Assembly: GCF_008298015.1 (NCBI RefSeq)
Contig: NZ_VTPX01000002.1
Span: forward strand, 186,001-250,000
Direction: 5' to 3'
Length of the DNA: 64,000 nt
Source: Salinicola corii
GTDB taxonomy: Bacteria > Pseudomonadota > Gammaproteobacteria > Pseudomonadales > Halomonadaceae
This document shows, one piece after another, positions 18,385 to 29,682 of the stretch. The notes under the pieces were generated by a model. That model was not told the DNA's origin, made no database searches, and was given only the letters and a program-made list of their open reading frames with translations. Each line of letters begins with the position of its first letter. Position 1 is the first letter of the stretch. A program made the position numbers and the translations under genes.

Positions 18385-18411
18385 GAGTTACTTCCATAAT
18401 GAAAGTGACTC
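18385..18411. promoter_or_regulatory. Palindromic operator overlapping the HxlR start codon
   Basis: GAGTTACTT (18385-18393) and AAGTGACTC (18403-18411) are inverted half-sites (8 of 9 match) around a 9-bp centre. They straddle the ATG at 18399. HxlR proteins bind such inverted repeats and usually autoregulate, so this is the likely own operator. Confidence 0.65.
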
Positions 18412-18977
18412 ACGATATCTCATCTCTCTGCCCGGTGGCCCGCGCGCTGGCGTGCGTCGGCGACAGCTGGACCCTGTTGATCCTGCGCGATGCCATGCAG
18501 GGCGCGCGTCGCTTCGACGAGTTCCAGCGCGGTCTTGGCATCGCTTCCAGCATGTTGACGCGTCGCCTGGAGCGCATGGTCTCTGATGAACTTTTCGAAA
18601 AGCGCTGCTATCAGCAGCATCCGCCGCGTCACGAGTATCATCTGACGGCCAAGGGCCACGAACTCGCGCCGGTCATTCTGATGCTCTACCGCTGGGGGGA
18701 ACAGCATCTGCCGATCAACGCCAATGGCTTCCATCTGATCGATCGACGGACCCAGCGCCCCGTCGAGCCGATCCTCTACGACCGCCACCACGAGCGACCG
18801 CTGTCGCCCGGGGACGTGCGACTGGCCCCGGGGCCCGATGCCAATCCGGCGGTTCATGCCCGTGTCGAACGTATGCGCAACGCCTTCGAACGAGGCGATT
18901 CTTCCGACTCGCAGCCAGCAGCGGCGCGCGCCGACTGCCACGCCGCCATGGTGGCGAGTGACTCGATCAATGACTGA
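18399..18977 (+). CDS. HxlR family transcriptional regulator
   Basis: A 192-aa winged-helix regulator. The HxlR signature CPVARALACVGDSWTLLILRDAMQGARRFDEFQRGL covers residues 11-46, with the single N-terminal Cys (C11) often used for redox or aldehyde sensing. The recognition helix region is GIASSMLTRRLERMVSDEL. The C-terminal ~85 residues exceed the minimal domain. The gene lies 12 bp before fabF, so both likely form one operon controlled by the palindrome on the start codon. Confidence 0.94.
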   Translation: MKVTHDISSLCPVARALACVGDSWTLLILRDAMQGARRFDEFQRGLGIASSMLTRRLERMVSDELFEKRCYQQHPPRHEYHLTAKGHELAPVILMLYRWGEQHLPINANGFHLIDRRTQRPVEPILYDRHHERPLSPGDVRLAPGPDANPAVHARVERMRNAFERGDSSDSQPAAARADCHAAMVASDSIND

Positions 18978-18989
18978 AAGGACATCGTC

Positions 18990-20252
18990 ATGCGACGTAT
19001 CGTAGTGACAGGTATGGGGCTCCTCTCGCCGCTGGGTTGCGGCATTGAACCGGTATGGCAGCGCCTGCTGTCGGGCGCTTCCGGTCTGCGCCGGCTACCG
19101 GCGGAAATCGTCGAGGGGTTGGCCGCCGGTGTCGGCGGACCGGTGCCGACCATCGAGGAGGACAGTGCCGGCTTCGATCCGGATGCGACCATGGACCCGA
19201 AGGAGCGGCGCAAGATGGACCGCTTCATCCAGATGGCGGTAGCGGCAGCGGAAGAGGCACTGGCCCAGGCGAACTGGTTCCCGAAGACGGAGGCGGAGAA
19301 GGAGCGCACGGCGACCTTGATCGGCTCCGGGATCGGCGGCTTCCCGGCGATCGCCGATGCGGTACGTACCACCGACAGCCGCGGTCCGCGTCGACTCTCT
19401 CCCTTCACTATCCCCTCGTTCCTGGCCAACCTCGCCTGTGGTCAGGTATCGATTCGCCACGGCTTCAAGGGGCCGCTCGGCGCGCCGGTCACGGCGTGTG
19501 CCGCTGGCCTGCAGGCGATCGGCGATGCCGCGCGCATGATTCACGCCGGTGAAGCCGAGGTGGCGTTGTGCGGCGGCAGCGAAGCCTGTATCGATCGCGT
19601 CAGTCTGGGGGGGTTCGCTGCTGCCAAGGCGCTGTCGAGCCATTTCAACGCCACCCCGGAGCAGGCTTCCCGTCCCTTCGATCAGGCGCGGGACGGCTTC
19701 GTCATGGGCGAAGGCGCCGGGCTGATCGTGATCGAGACCCTTGAACATGCTCTGGCGCGAGGTGCGACGCCTATCGCCGAGCTGGTCGGCTATGGCACCA
19801 CGTCCGACGCCTATCACATGACGGCGGGTCCGGAGGATGGCTCCGGCGCGGCACGGGCGATGCAGATCGCGCTGCGTCAGGCCGGCCTGGAAGCGTCCGA
19901 GATTCAGCATCTCAACGCCCATGCCACCTCGACGCCGGTGGGCGATCGGGGTGAGCTGGCTGCCATTCATCGGCTGTTCGGCGATCACTCGCCCGCTATC
20001 AGCGCCACCAAGGCGACCACCGGCCACCTGCTGGGCGCCGCCGGCGGGGTCGAGGCGATCTTCACGCTGATGGCACTGCGCGACCAGGTTGCACCGCTGA
20101 CCCGTAACTACACCGATCCTGACCCGCTGGCGGCGGATCTGGACGTGGTCCACGGTGAATCGCGCCAGATGCCGATGGAGCACGCTATCTGCAACGGCTT
20201 CGGGTTTGGGGGCGTGAACGCCAGCATGATCTTCAAACGTTACGAGGGCTGA
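18990..20252 (+). CDS. Beta-ketoacyl-ACP synthase II (FabF-like)
   Basis: A 420-aa condensing enzyme of the KAS II type. The catalytic Cys is C170 (VTACAAGLQAIGDA). The two histidines are in NAHATSTPVGDRGE and TTGHLLGAAGGVEAI, with the Lys in SATKATTGH. The sequence is full length and intact. It is not in a fab operon; its partner is an HxlR regulator 12 bp upstream, so it is probably an accessory rather than the housekeeping FabF. An unusually strong terminator follows. Confidence 0.9.
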   Translation: MRRIVVTGMGLLSPLGCGIEPVWQRLLSGASGLRRLPAEIVEGLAAGVGGPVPTIEEDSAGFDPDATMDPKERRKMDRFIQMAVAAAEEALAQANWFPKTEAEKERTATLIGSGIGGFPAIADAVRTTDSRGPRRLSPFTIPSFLANLACGQVSIRHGFKGPLGAPVTACAAGLQAIGDAARMIHAGEAEVALCGGSEACIDRVSLGGFAAAKALSSHFNATPEQASRPFDQARDGFVMGEGAGLIVIETLEHALARGATPIAELVGYGTTSDAYHMTAGPEDGSGAARAMQIALRQAGLEASEIQHLNAHATSTPVGDRGELAAIHRLFGDHSPAISATKATTGHLLGAAGGVEAIFTLMALRDQVAPLTRNYTDPDPLAADLDVVHGESRQMPMEHAICNGFGFGGVNASMIFKRYEG

Positions 20253-20296
20253 AACGGGCTGCGCTCGGCAATACGACACGAGCTTCGAGCTTCGAC

Positions 20297-20333
20297 CGAA
20301 GAACGCCAGCGACGTCGTCGCTGGCGTTCTTCG
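20297..20333. terminator. Strong bidirectional terminator
   Basis: A perfect 17-bp stem (20297-20313 and 20317-20333) with a GTC loop, core GAACGCCAGCGAC. It ends in TTCTTCG with only a weak T tract. It separates convergent fabF and the SDR gene. Confidence 0.75.
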
Positions 20334-20356
20334 TTCCGAAAGTCACGCTGTTCTTC

Positions 20357-20433
20357 GCGGCTCGCGGCTCGCGGCTCGCGGCTCGTGGCTCGCGGCTCGT
20401 GGCTCGTGGCTCGCGGCTCGTGGCTCGCGGCTT
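20357..20433. repeat. Eleven 7-bp tandem repeats (GYGGCTC)
   Basis: Eleven units of GCGGCTC or GTGGCTC, the last ending in T, run without interruption and end on the SDR stop codon. Units alternate irregularly between the C and T forms. Such a microsatellite is prone to slippage; here it lies just outside the coding frame. Confidence 0.9.
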
Positions 20434-21227
20434 CAGGCCATCGTATCGACGATTCCGCCCTCGACGCGCATTGCCGCGCCGGTGGTGGCGCTGGCCTGGG
20501 GCGAGGCGAGATAGACACTGAGGTTGGCGACTTCCTCGACTTCGGCCACGCGCTGGATGATCGACGACGGCCGATTCTCCTTGACGAAGTTGGCTTCCGC
20601 TTCGGCCTCGCTGATGCCCTGCTGTCTGGCGATGTCGGCGATCATCTTGCCGACGCCCTCGGACTTGGTCGGTCCGGGAAGCACGGCGTTGACCGTGACC
20701 TGGGTGCCGGCGAGTACCTTGGCCAGCCCTCTGGAGATCGACTGCACCGCGCTCTTGGTCATGCCGTAGTGGACCATCTCGGCGGGAATGTTGAGCGCGG
20801 ACTCGCTCGACAGGAACTGGATACGCCCCCAGTCGCGCTGCTTCATCCCCTGAGCGTAATGGCGCGACAGCCGCACTGCGCTCATCACGTTGACATCGAA
20901 GAACTGCTGCCACTCCTCGTCGGGGATCTCGAAGAAATCCTTGGGCCCGAAGATGCCGACGTTGTTGATCAGGATGTCGCAGGACGGCTTCTGGTCGATG
21001 AGCGTCTGGCAGCCCTCGGCCGTTCCCAGGTCCGCAGCGACCCCGTCCACGGTTGCTCCCGAAAGCTTGCGCTCGAGTTGGGTGATGGCGTCGTCGACCC
21101 GCGCCTGGGTGCGCCCGGTCACGGTGACGGTCGCACCGGCGCCGGCCAGCCCCTCGGCGATGGCCAGCCCGATGCCGGCGGTGGAGCCAGTAACGATGGC
21201 GGTCTTGCCTGTCAGATCGATTTTCAT
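20433..21227 (-). CDS. SDR family oxidoreductase
   Basis: A 264-aa classical short-chain dehydrogenase. The NAD(P) motif is TGSTAGIGLAIA (TGxxxGxG), with the NNVG block in LINNVGIFGP. The catalytic Ser is in FLSSESALNIP and Tyr-Lys in YGMTKSAVQ. AAGGAGAG precedes the ATG at 21227; a longer frame to 21329 is not needed. The substrate is unknown; YmfI-like and 3-oxoacyl-ACP reductase-like members are similar. It converges on fabF. Confidence 0.92.
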   Translation of the reverse strand: MKIDLTGKTAIVTGSTAGIGLAIAEGLAGAGATVTVTGRTQARVDDAITQLERKLSGATVDGVAADLGTAEGCQTLIDQKPSCDILINNVGIFGPKDFFEIPDEEWQQFFDVNVMSAVRLSRHYAQGMKQRDWGRIQFLSSESALNIPAEMVHYGMTKSAVQSISRGLAKVLAGTQVTVNAVLPGPTKSEGVGKMIADIARQQGISEAEAEANFVKENRPSSIIQRVAEVEEVANLSVYLASPQASATTGAAMRVEGGIVDTMA

Positions 21228-21463
21228 CAGGTCTCTCCTTTTTTCCCGCGCTGTGGTTCGCGTTCCGGCGCCAGCCATGCCGTCTCGAAGGCGAGGGTGA
21301 TGGCTCCGACGAAAGTCGCGGGGGTACACTTCGACATCGGGGCATTGGCAGCGAACACAACCCCGTGGCGCCTTTCAGCGTAGGACGCTTTTCGCAATTC
21401 GCCGTCCCATCGCTGAAAGCCGCCCGGCTGCCGCCTCCTTATACTCAACTGAAACAACCCTAA
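21228..21463. promoter_or_regulatory. Divergent control region of SDR and ast operon
   Basis: No supported gene lies here. It holds an inverted repeat CTTTCAGCG (21372-21380) / CGCTGAAAG (21411-21419) and a -10-like TATACT (21440-21445) just before the MITE. Any ast promoter here would have to transcribe through the 154-bp element to reach astC. Confidence 0.4.
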
Positions 21464-21617
21464 GGAAACGCTGAATAAATCGACGAGCAGGATGAAGCGC
21501 AAGACGCGCGGAGCGCAGGAACCGGAGCCTATGGGTAGGTGAGAATTCGACCGGGCTGGCGCTCCAGCACCGCGCAACGCAGCGATTCGCCTGCGCAGGC
21601 ATTTATGCAGTGCTTCC
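21464..21617 (+). mobile_element. MITE-like element (154 bp) upstream of astC
   Basis: Terminal inverted repeats GGAAACGCTGAATAAAT (21464-21480) and ATTTATGCAGTGCTTCC (21601-21617) match at 14 of 17 positions. CTAA occurs directly on both sides (21460-21463 and 21618-21621) as a 4-bp target duplication. The GGAA...AATAA-type tip and YTAR target resemble IS5-group elements, known from family knowledge. No transposase is encoded. The inner 21-bp block 21513-21533 recurs at 15372-15392. It ends 22 bp before the astC start. Confidence 0.8.
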
Positions 21618-21621
21618 CTAA

Positions 21622-23974
<2,353 letters not shown>

Positions 23975-23975
<1 letters not shown>

Positions 23976-24994
23976 TGCGGCTGCGACCCATTGGGCACCA
24001 CGATATCGACGAACTGCAGGCACTGGCCCAGGAGACCGGGGTCGGTTTCACCTCGCTGCCCAACAGCCGCGAATTCCTGGCGGCCAAGATCGACAACGCG
24101 GTGGCGGCCTTCGAGGGCCGCGTTCCCGAACAGGAACGACTCTACTTCTTCGTGCTCGAGGACGAGCAGAGCGGTGAACTGGCAGGCTGCTGCGCGATCG
24201 AGGCCGAGGTCGGCCGCGAGACGCCGTTCTATCACTACCGTGTCGGCAAGCTGGCCCACTCGTCGGTTCAGCTTGATCTGCATCGCACCATCGACACGCT
24301 GTTTCTGAGTTCTGACCATACCGGCGACGCCGAAGTCGCCTCGCTGTTTCTGCGTCCGGCCTATCGCCGCGATCGCAACGGCACGCTGCTCTCCAAGGCG
24401 CGCTGGCTGTTCATGGCGGAGTTTCGCGACTGTTTCCCGGCCAAGGTGCTGGCGGAAATGCGCGGCGTGTTCAGCCCTGACGGCGTCAGCCCGTTCTGGG
24501 AGAGCCTCGGCAGCCACTTCTTCCCGATGGAGTTCAAGCAGGCCGATCAGCTCACCGGGCTGGGCCAGAAGAGCTTCATCGGCGAGCTGATGCCGAAGTA
24601 CCCGATCTACACGCCGTTTCTGCCCCAGGCGGCGCGGGAGTGCATCGGCCAGGTCCACGAGCACACCCGGCCCGCGCTGGAGATGCTCAAGAAGGAAGGG
24701 CTGCGCTGGGAAGGCTACATCGACATCTTCGACGGCGGCCCCACGGTCGAGGCCTATATCGACGACGTTCTGGCCATTCGCCACTCGTCCTGCGTCACGG
24801 TGGAAGTCAGCGGCGACTCTCTCGCCCAGCCCGAACGCCCCGGCTGGATGGCCGCGACCACCGGCATGAGCGACTTCCGCTGCAGCTGGATCGGTCGCGG
24901 ACCCGGCGAGGACGGGGTGATCACGCTCACCATCGCGGAGGCCGAGCGGCTGGGCGTGACCAGCGGCGACGCGCTGCGGGTGCTGGAAGCTTGA
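23975..24994 (+). CDS. aruG: Arginine N-succinyltransferase subunit beta
   Basis: The second AstA/AruG-type subunit, 339 aa, homologous along its length to the preceding gene: MRLRPIGHHDIDELQALAQETG, SPFWESLGSHFFPMEFKQADQLTG, SFIGELMPKYPIYTPFL and YIDIFDGGPTVEAY. Conservation to family AstA is higher here than in the alpha subunit. The ATG overlaps the aruF stop (TAATG). A 152-bp gap with a 12-bp inverted repeat separates it from astD. Confidence 0.94.
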
Positions 24995-25007
24995 GAAGAC
25001 ACCAGTC

Positions 25008-25116
25008 GGAAGAGATAAGCGCCGCTACGCGGCTAGAAGACGGCGGCGCCATGTGCCGTGAAGTTGGCAAGGAAGACGCAGGGTTTGCTTCTTTTCTCTG
25101 ACCTCTTATCTCTTCC
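25008..25116. repeat. Perfect 12-bp inverted repeat between aruG and astD
   Basis: GGAAGAGATAAG (25008-25019) and CTTATCTCTTCC (25105-25116) are exact inverses with 85 bp between. GC-rich hairpin potential (CGCCGCTACGCGGC) lies inside. It is the only sizeable gap in the ast operon; it could be an mRNA processing structure or a relic. Confidence 0.6.
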
Positions 25117-25146
25117 TTCTCGTTTCAGAAAAATCAGGAGCGACAT

Positions 25147-26616
25147 ATGCACGCCACACAACAACTGCTGATCGACGGTCGCTGGATCGACGGCGCCGCC
25201 ACGCGTTTCGACAAGCGCGATCCTATCTCGGGCGACGTGCTGTGGCAGGCCGCGGCGGCGTCTCCCGAGCAGGTCGACGAAGCGATCGCGGCGGCGCGGC
25301 GTGCGTTCCCCGGCTGGGGGCGACGACCGTTCGCCGAGCGTCAGGCCATCGTCGAGCGCTTTCGTGACGAGCTGGAGGCCAATCGTGAACCGCTGGCCCG
25401 GAGCATCGCCCACGAGACCGGCAAGCCGATCTGGGAGGCGCGCACCGAGGTGGGCGCGATGATCGGCAAGATCGCGATCTCGCTCACCGCCTATCACGAG
25501 CGCACCGGCGAGCGCGCCCGCGACGCCGGCGGCACGCGTGCCGTGCTGCGCCATCGGCCTCACGGGGTGCTGGCGGTGTTCGGCCCCTACAACTTTCCGG
25601 GCCACCTGCCCAACGGCCATATCGTGCCGGCGCTGCTGGCGGGCAACTGCGTGGTATTCAAGCCCAGCGAGCAGACGCCGATGACCGCCGACCTGACCCT
25701 GCAGTGCTGGGAGCGGGCGGGGCTGCCCGCCGGCGTGATCGACCTGGTCCAGGGCGCGGCGGAAGTGGGGCAGGCGCTGGCGGGCAACGCCGATATCGAC
25801 GGTCTGCTGTTCACCGGCAGCGCCAAGGTCGGCGGATTGCTGCATCGCCAGTTCGGCGGTCAGGTCGGCAAGATCCTGGCGCTGGAGCTGGGCGGCAACA
25901 ACCCGCTGGTGGTCAAGGACGTGCGCGACCTCGATGCGGCGGTGCTGACCGTCGTGCAGTCGGCCTTCCTCTCCGGTGGCCAGCGCTGCACCTGTGCCCG
26001 TCGCCTGATCGTGCCGGAGGGCGAGGCCGGCGATCGCCTGATCGAAAAGCTCGCACGCACGCTGGCCGAACTGCGCGTGGCGGAACCGTTCAGCGAGCCG
26101 GCGCCGTTCTACGCCGGGCTGGTCAGTCCCCAGGCGGCGGAGGGGCTGCTCGATGCACAGCGCGATCTCGAGGCCCGAGGCGGGCGGGTGCTGGTACGCA
26201 TGCAGTCGCTGCAGGCCGGTACCAGTCTGTTGTCACCGGGACTGGTCGACGTCACCGGCTGCGACGTGCCCGACGAGGAGCATTTCGGTCCGCTGCTCAA
26301 GATCCATCGCTACCAGCACTGGGACGAGGCGATCGAACTGGCCAACGATACCCGCTATGGGCTCTCCGCCGGCCTGATCGGCGGCGATCAGGTCGACTGG
26401 GACGACTTCCTGCTGCGGATTCGGGCCGGCATCGTCAACTGGAACCGCCAGACCACCGGCGCTTCCAGCGATGCACCGTTCGGCGGGATCGGCGACAGTG
26501 GCAACCATCGCCCCAGCGCCTACTACGCGGCGGATTATTGCGCCTATCCGGTGGCCTCGATGGAAGCGGAGACGCTGACCATGCCCACGGAGCTGCCGCC
26601 TGGGGTCGTGTTATGA
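25147..26616 (+). CDS. astD: Succinylglutamate-semialdehyde dehydrogenase
   Basis: An NAD-dependent aldehyde dehydrogenase (489 aa), oxidising succinylglutamate semialdehyde in the AST pathway. The catalytic Cys is in [15 protein letters not shown] and the Glu in [13 protein letters not shown]; the cofactor region is [14 protein letters not shown]. Family features [28 protein letters not shown] are typical of AstD. AGGAG lies upstream. It overlaps astB by 4 bp (ATGA). Confidence 0.96.
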   Translation: MHATQQLLIDGRWIDGAATRFDKRDPISGDVLWQAAAASPEQVDEAIAAARRAFPGWGRRPFAERQAIVERFRDELEANREPLARSIAHETGKPIWEARTEVGAMIGKIAISLTAYHERTGERARDAGGTRAVLRHRPHGVLAVFGPYNFPGHLPNGHIVPALLAGNCVVFKPSEQTPMTADLTLQCWERAGLPAGVIDLVQGAAEVGQALAGNADIDGLLFTGSAKVGGLLHRQFGGQVGKILALELGGNNPLVVKDVRDLDAAVLTVVQSAFLSGGQRCTCARRLIVPEGEAGDRLIEKLARTLAELRVAEPFSEPAPFYAGLVSPQAAEGLLDAQRDLEARGGRVLVRMQSLQAGTSLLSPGLVDVTGCDVPDEEHFGPLLKIHRYQHWDEAIELANDTRYGLSAGLIGGDQVDWDDFLLRIRAGIVNWNRQTTGASSDAPFGGIGDSGNHRPSAYYAADYCAYPVASMEAETLTMPTELPPGVVL

Positions 26617-27974
26617 GCGGCGACCTGGTGAAGGACGACGTGCTCGAGGTCAACTTCGACGGCCTGGTCGGGCCGACCCACAATTATGCCGGGCTGGCTC
26701 ACGGCAACGTGGCCTCGATGCGCCATGGCGGGCTTGCGTCCAATCCGCGCGAGGCGGCGTTGCAAGGCCTGGCCAAGATGAAGTCGCTGATGGATGCCGG
26801 CTATGCCCAGGGCGTGCTGCCGCCGCAGCAGCGTCCGGATCTGGGCGCGCTGCGCTCGCTCGGTTTTTTCGGCAGCAATGCCGAGGTGCTGGCGCGGGCC
26901 GGACAAGAAGCACCGCAGATTCTGCGCGCGGTGTGTTCGGCCTCGTCGATGTGGACCGCCAATGCGGCGACGATCACGCCGAGTCCCGATGCGCCGGATG
27001 GTCGGGTGCACTTCACGCCGGCCAACCTGCAGTCGAGCTTTCATCGCTATCTCGAGCCCGAGACCACGGGCCGCGTGCTGGCCGCCATCTTCCGCGACGA
27101 GCGTCATTTCGTGCATCACGCCCAGTTGCCTGCGACGCCGGCGTTTTCCGACGAAGGCGCGGCCAATCACACCCGTTTGTGTGGCGACCCAGGGGAAGCC
27201 GGCGTGCACCTGTTCGTCTACGGCCGCCAGGCCTTCGGTGGCGGGCGTGCCCCCAAGCGCTATCCGGCCCGCCAGACGCTGGAAGCGAGCCAGGCGATCG
27301 CGCGCCAGCATGGCCTCGAGGATGCCCGGGTCGTCTTCGCCCAGCAGCACCCCGACGCCATCGATGCCGGTGTCTTCCACAACGACGTGATCGCGGTGGG
27401 CAACGGTCCGGTGCTGCTCTATCACGAGATGGCGTTTCTCGACGAAGAGAAGACGCTGGACGCGCTGCGCGCCAGGATGTCGTCGCCGCTGATACCGGTG
27501 CGGGTGCCGAGCGAGGCGATCGGACTCGAGGATGCGGTCTCGACCTATCTGTTCAACTCGCAACTGCTCTCCAATCCAGATGGCAGCATGACGTTGGTGG
27601 TACCGGGGGAGTGCCAGGAGAACGAGGCGGTATGGCGAACGATCCAGGACCTGCTGCTGGCTGGCTACAATCCGATCGGCGAGGTCACGGTCAAGGACGT
27701 CAAACAGAGCATGCGCAACGGCGGCGGCCCGGCCTGTCTGCGCCTGCGAGTGGTGCTCTCCGCTGCAGAGCGTCAGGCCTTGAGCGGCCGGGTGCTGATG
27801 AACGATGCGCTGTATGCCGATCTGGTGAGCTGGGTCGAGCGGCATTACCGCGACAGCCTGACGCCGGACGAACTGGCCGACCCGCAGCTCGCCGATGAGA
27901 CACTCACGGCTTTGGACGAGTTGACCCGACTGCTGGGCATCGGCAACGTCTATCCGTTTCAACTGGCGCCGTAA
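26613..27974 (+). CDS. astB: N-succinylarginine dihydrolase
   Basis: AstB hydrolyses succinylarginine to succinylornithine, two ammonia and CO2. The 453-aa product has the family N terminus [24 protein letters not shown] and the guanidine-modifying-fold Cys region near the end ([17 protein letters not shown]), with [10 protein letters not shown] holding the catalytic His. The start at 26613 overlaps astD; the longer open frame to 25704 is shadow. It is the last gene of the cluster; astE is not here but at 55325-56326. Confidence 0.96.
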   Translation: MSGDLVKDDVLEVNFDGLVGPTHNYAGLAHGNVASMRHGGLASNPREAALQGLAKMKSLMDAGYAQGVLPPQQRPDLGALRSLGFFGSNAEVLARAGQEAPQILRAVCSASSMWTANAATITPSPDAPDGRVHFTPANLQSSFHRYLEPETTGRVLAAIFRDERHFVHHAQLPATPAFSDEGAANHTRLCGDPGEAGVHLFVYGRQAFGGGRAPKRYPARQTLEASQAIARQHGLEDARVVFAQQHPDAIDAGVFHNDVIAVGNGPVLLYHEMAFLDEEKTLDALRARMSSPLIPVRVPSEAIGLEDAVSTYLFNSQLLSNPDGSMTLVVPGECQENEAVWRTIQDLLLAGYNPIGEVTVKDVKQSMRNGGGPACLRLRVVLSAAERQALSGRVLMNDALYADLVSWVERHYRDSLTPDELADPQLADETLTALDELTRLLGIGNVYPFQLAP

Positions 27975-27983
27975 ACCGGCCGG

Positions 27984-29033
27984 TCAGCCTTGGCCGGCGG
28001 CCCCGCCGACCATCCCGCTGCGCAGGTCAGCGCTACTCGTGCGATTTCTGACATGCTGGCCCACGACATCCTCCGGTGAGCCGGCCATCTCCCGGAACAT
28101 GCCCATGCTGCCGAGCAGGGCAGAGGATTCATAGGGCACGAATACGCGTTCGCCGTCCTTGGCCATGGTCGGCAGGGCCTTGATGTAGCTTTGGCCGAGC
28201 AGATAGCCCACCACGGTACGCTTGTTCTCTTCGCTCTCGCCGATGGCATTGAGCACCAGCTTGATCGATTCCTGCTCGCCCTGGGCGCGCAGGATCGCGG
28301 ACTGCTTGTCGCCCTCGGCGTTGAGGATCGACGATTCGCGCTGACCCTGCGCCATGGCGATGGCAGCGGATTTTTCGCCTTCGGCTTCGGTCACGGTGGC
28401 GCGGCGCTTGCGCTCGGCGGCCATCTGCAGGCGCATGGCGCTCTCCACCTCTTCCGGCATGGCGATGTCCTGCACCTCGACGCGGGAAATCTTCACCCCC
28501 CACTTGGAGGCCGGCTCTTCCATGGCGGACTGGATTGCGTTGTTGACCTCGGCACGCGACTCGAACAGCTTGTCGAGCTCCATCTTGCCCACCACCGAAC
28601 GCAGCGTGGTCTTGGCCAGCACCTCGACGGCCTGGCTCATGTTGGCGACTTCGTAGACGGCCCGCTTGGGGTCGATGATCTGATAGTAGAGTGCGCCGTT
28701 GATGGTGACCGTCACGTTGTCGGTGGTCACCACCGGCTGGCCGGGAAAGTCCATCACCGTCTCGCGGCGATCGATGCGGATCTCGTCGGTGGCGATGGGA
28801 TAATACTCTTCGCCCTGCTTGCGGTAGCGGATCATGCTGATGGCGCGAGGCTGTTCGATGAACGGGATGATGAAGTTGATTCCGCTCTCGAGCAGCCGGT
28901 TGAAGGAGCCCAATCGCTCCACGACCATCACCTCCGACTGGCGAACGATCACCAGTCCCTTGACGATGAGCAGCACGCCGATGGCGACGATGATCAGGCT
29001 GAGGATCAGCCCCGGGCTGGCGAAGATATCCAT
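27984..29033 (-). CDS. qmcA: SPFH/Band 7 membrane protein (QmcA/stomatin-like)
   Basis: A 349-aa SPFH-domain protein. One N-terminal membrane helix (PGLILSLIIVAIGVLLIVKGLVIV) anchors it, followed by the Band 7 domain (VVERLGSFNRLLESGINFIIPFIE; TTDNVTVTINGALYYQIIDPKRAVYEV) and a helical, coiled-coil-rich end (AERKRRATVTEAEGEKSAAIAMAQG). Such proteins form membrane microdomain assemblies and often pair with NfeD proteins, as here. GGAG lies before the ATG. Confidence 0.94.
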   Translation of the reverse strand: MDIFASPGLILSLIIVAIGVLLIVKGLVIVRQSEVMVVERLGSFNRLLESGINFIIPFIEQPRAISMIRYRKQGEEYYPIATDEIRIDRRETVMDFPGQPVVTTDNVTVTINGALYYQIIDPKRAVYEVANMSQAVEVLAKTTLRSVVGKMELDKLFESRAEVNNAIQSAMEEPASKWGVKISRVEVQDIAMPEEVESAMRLQMAAERKRRATVTEAEGEKSAAIAMAQGQRESSILNAEGDKQSAILRAQGEQESIKLVLNAIGESEENKRTVVGYLLGQSYIKALPTMAKDGERVFVPYESSALLGSMGMFREMAGSPEDVVGQHVRNRTSSADLRSGMVGGAAGQG

Positions 29034-29038
29034 ATACG

Positions 29039-29494
29039 TTACTCCGGTGGGCGTTTCAGCGTCACGATGGCTTCGGTACCGTCGAAACGCTGAAAGATGA
29101 CCGGGCTGCCCAAAGGCAGTTCGGTCGTGTCGGTATCGGCGACTCTCAGTCGATAGAAATCGCCGTTGATCTTGATGCCGCTGGCGCCATCGAAATCGCG
29201 CTTGAGCGTGCGGTATTCGTTGCCCTTCTCGACGCCGGTGCCCGTGGTGCCGTAGTCGACGCCCGGCGGCGAGAATCGGGGGCGGATCACCCGGATGACC
29301 ACCGGCAGCAGCACGCCGGCGACGAGTCCCAGACCCAGCAGTTGCCAGGTCATCGAGGCACCCAGCCAGGCCAGCAGCGCCGCGGTGGCGGCAGCGATCG
29401 CTAGCGCCAGCAGTACCAGCGCGCCGGAAGCCAGCTCCGCCAGCCCCAGCAGCAGTGCGACGGCCAGCCAGACATAAGCCACGTTCCAGTCCAT
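29039..29494 (-). CDS. NfeD family membrane protein (YbbJ-like)
   Basis: A 151-aa short NfeD protein: about four hydrophobic helices in the first ~75 residues, then an OB-fold domain (GASGIKINGDFYRLRVADTDTTELPLGSPVIFQRFDGTEAIVTLKRP). It lies 5 bp upstream of the SPFH gene, the standard NfeD-stomatin pair. ATG 29494 has GAGGACC upstream and starts right at the first helix; the longer frame to 29590 is rejected. Confidence 0.9.
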   Translation of the reverse strand: MDWNVAYVWLAVALLLGLAELASGALVLLALAIAAATAALLAWLGASMTWQLLGLGLVAGVLLPVVIRVIRPRFSPPGVDYGTTGTGVEKGNEYRTLKRDFDGASGIKINGDFYRLRVADTDTTELPLGSPVIFQRFDGTEAIVTLKRPPE

Positions 29495-29682
29495 GTCGGT
29501 CCTCGGTGATCGATTCGGGAGGAAACTTCTCGAGGTCGGCAATCGATGGTTGACAGCGGATCCGGTCTCGTCACCCCTGTCGCGGAGCACCCCAGGATTT
29601 TGCCTGCATCGGACAGGTCAGCGTATCAGAGATCGCCGCTGCGAGAGATAAGCGTTTTCCGCCGGAACGTCCTCGAGGGCGG

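Noticed and set aside
20233-21360. 375-aa frame with SREPRA repeats overlapping the SDR
   Set aside because: It reads the 7-bp microsatellite and the SDR gene out of frame.
25704-26612. Upstream extension of astB to 25704
   Set aside because: It overlaps astD fully; the ATG at 26613 overlapping the astD stop fits AstB length.
27960-27990. GC-rich inverted stretch CCGGCC/GGCCGG after astB as terminator
   Set aside because: Short arms, no T tract, and overlap with the neighbouring stop codon region.
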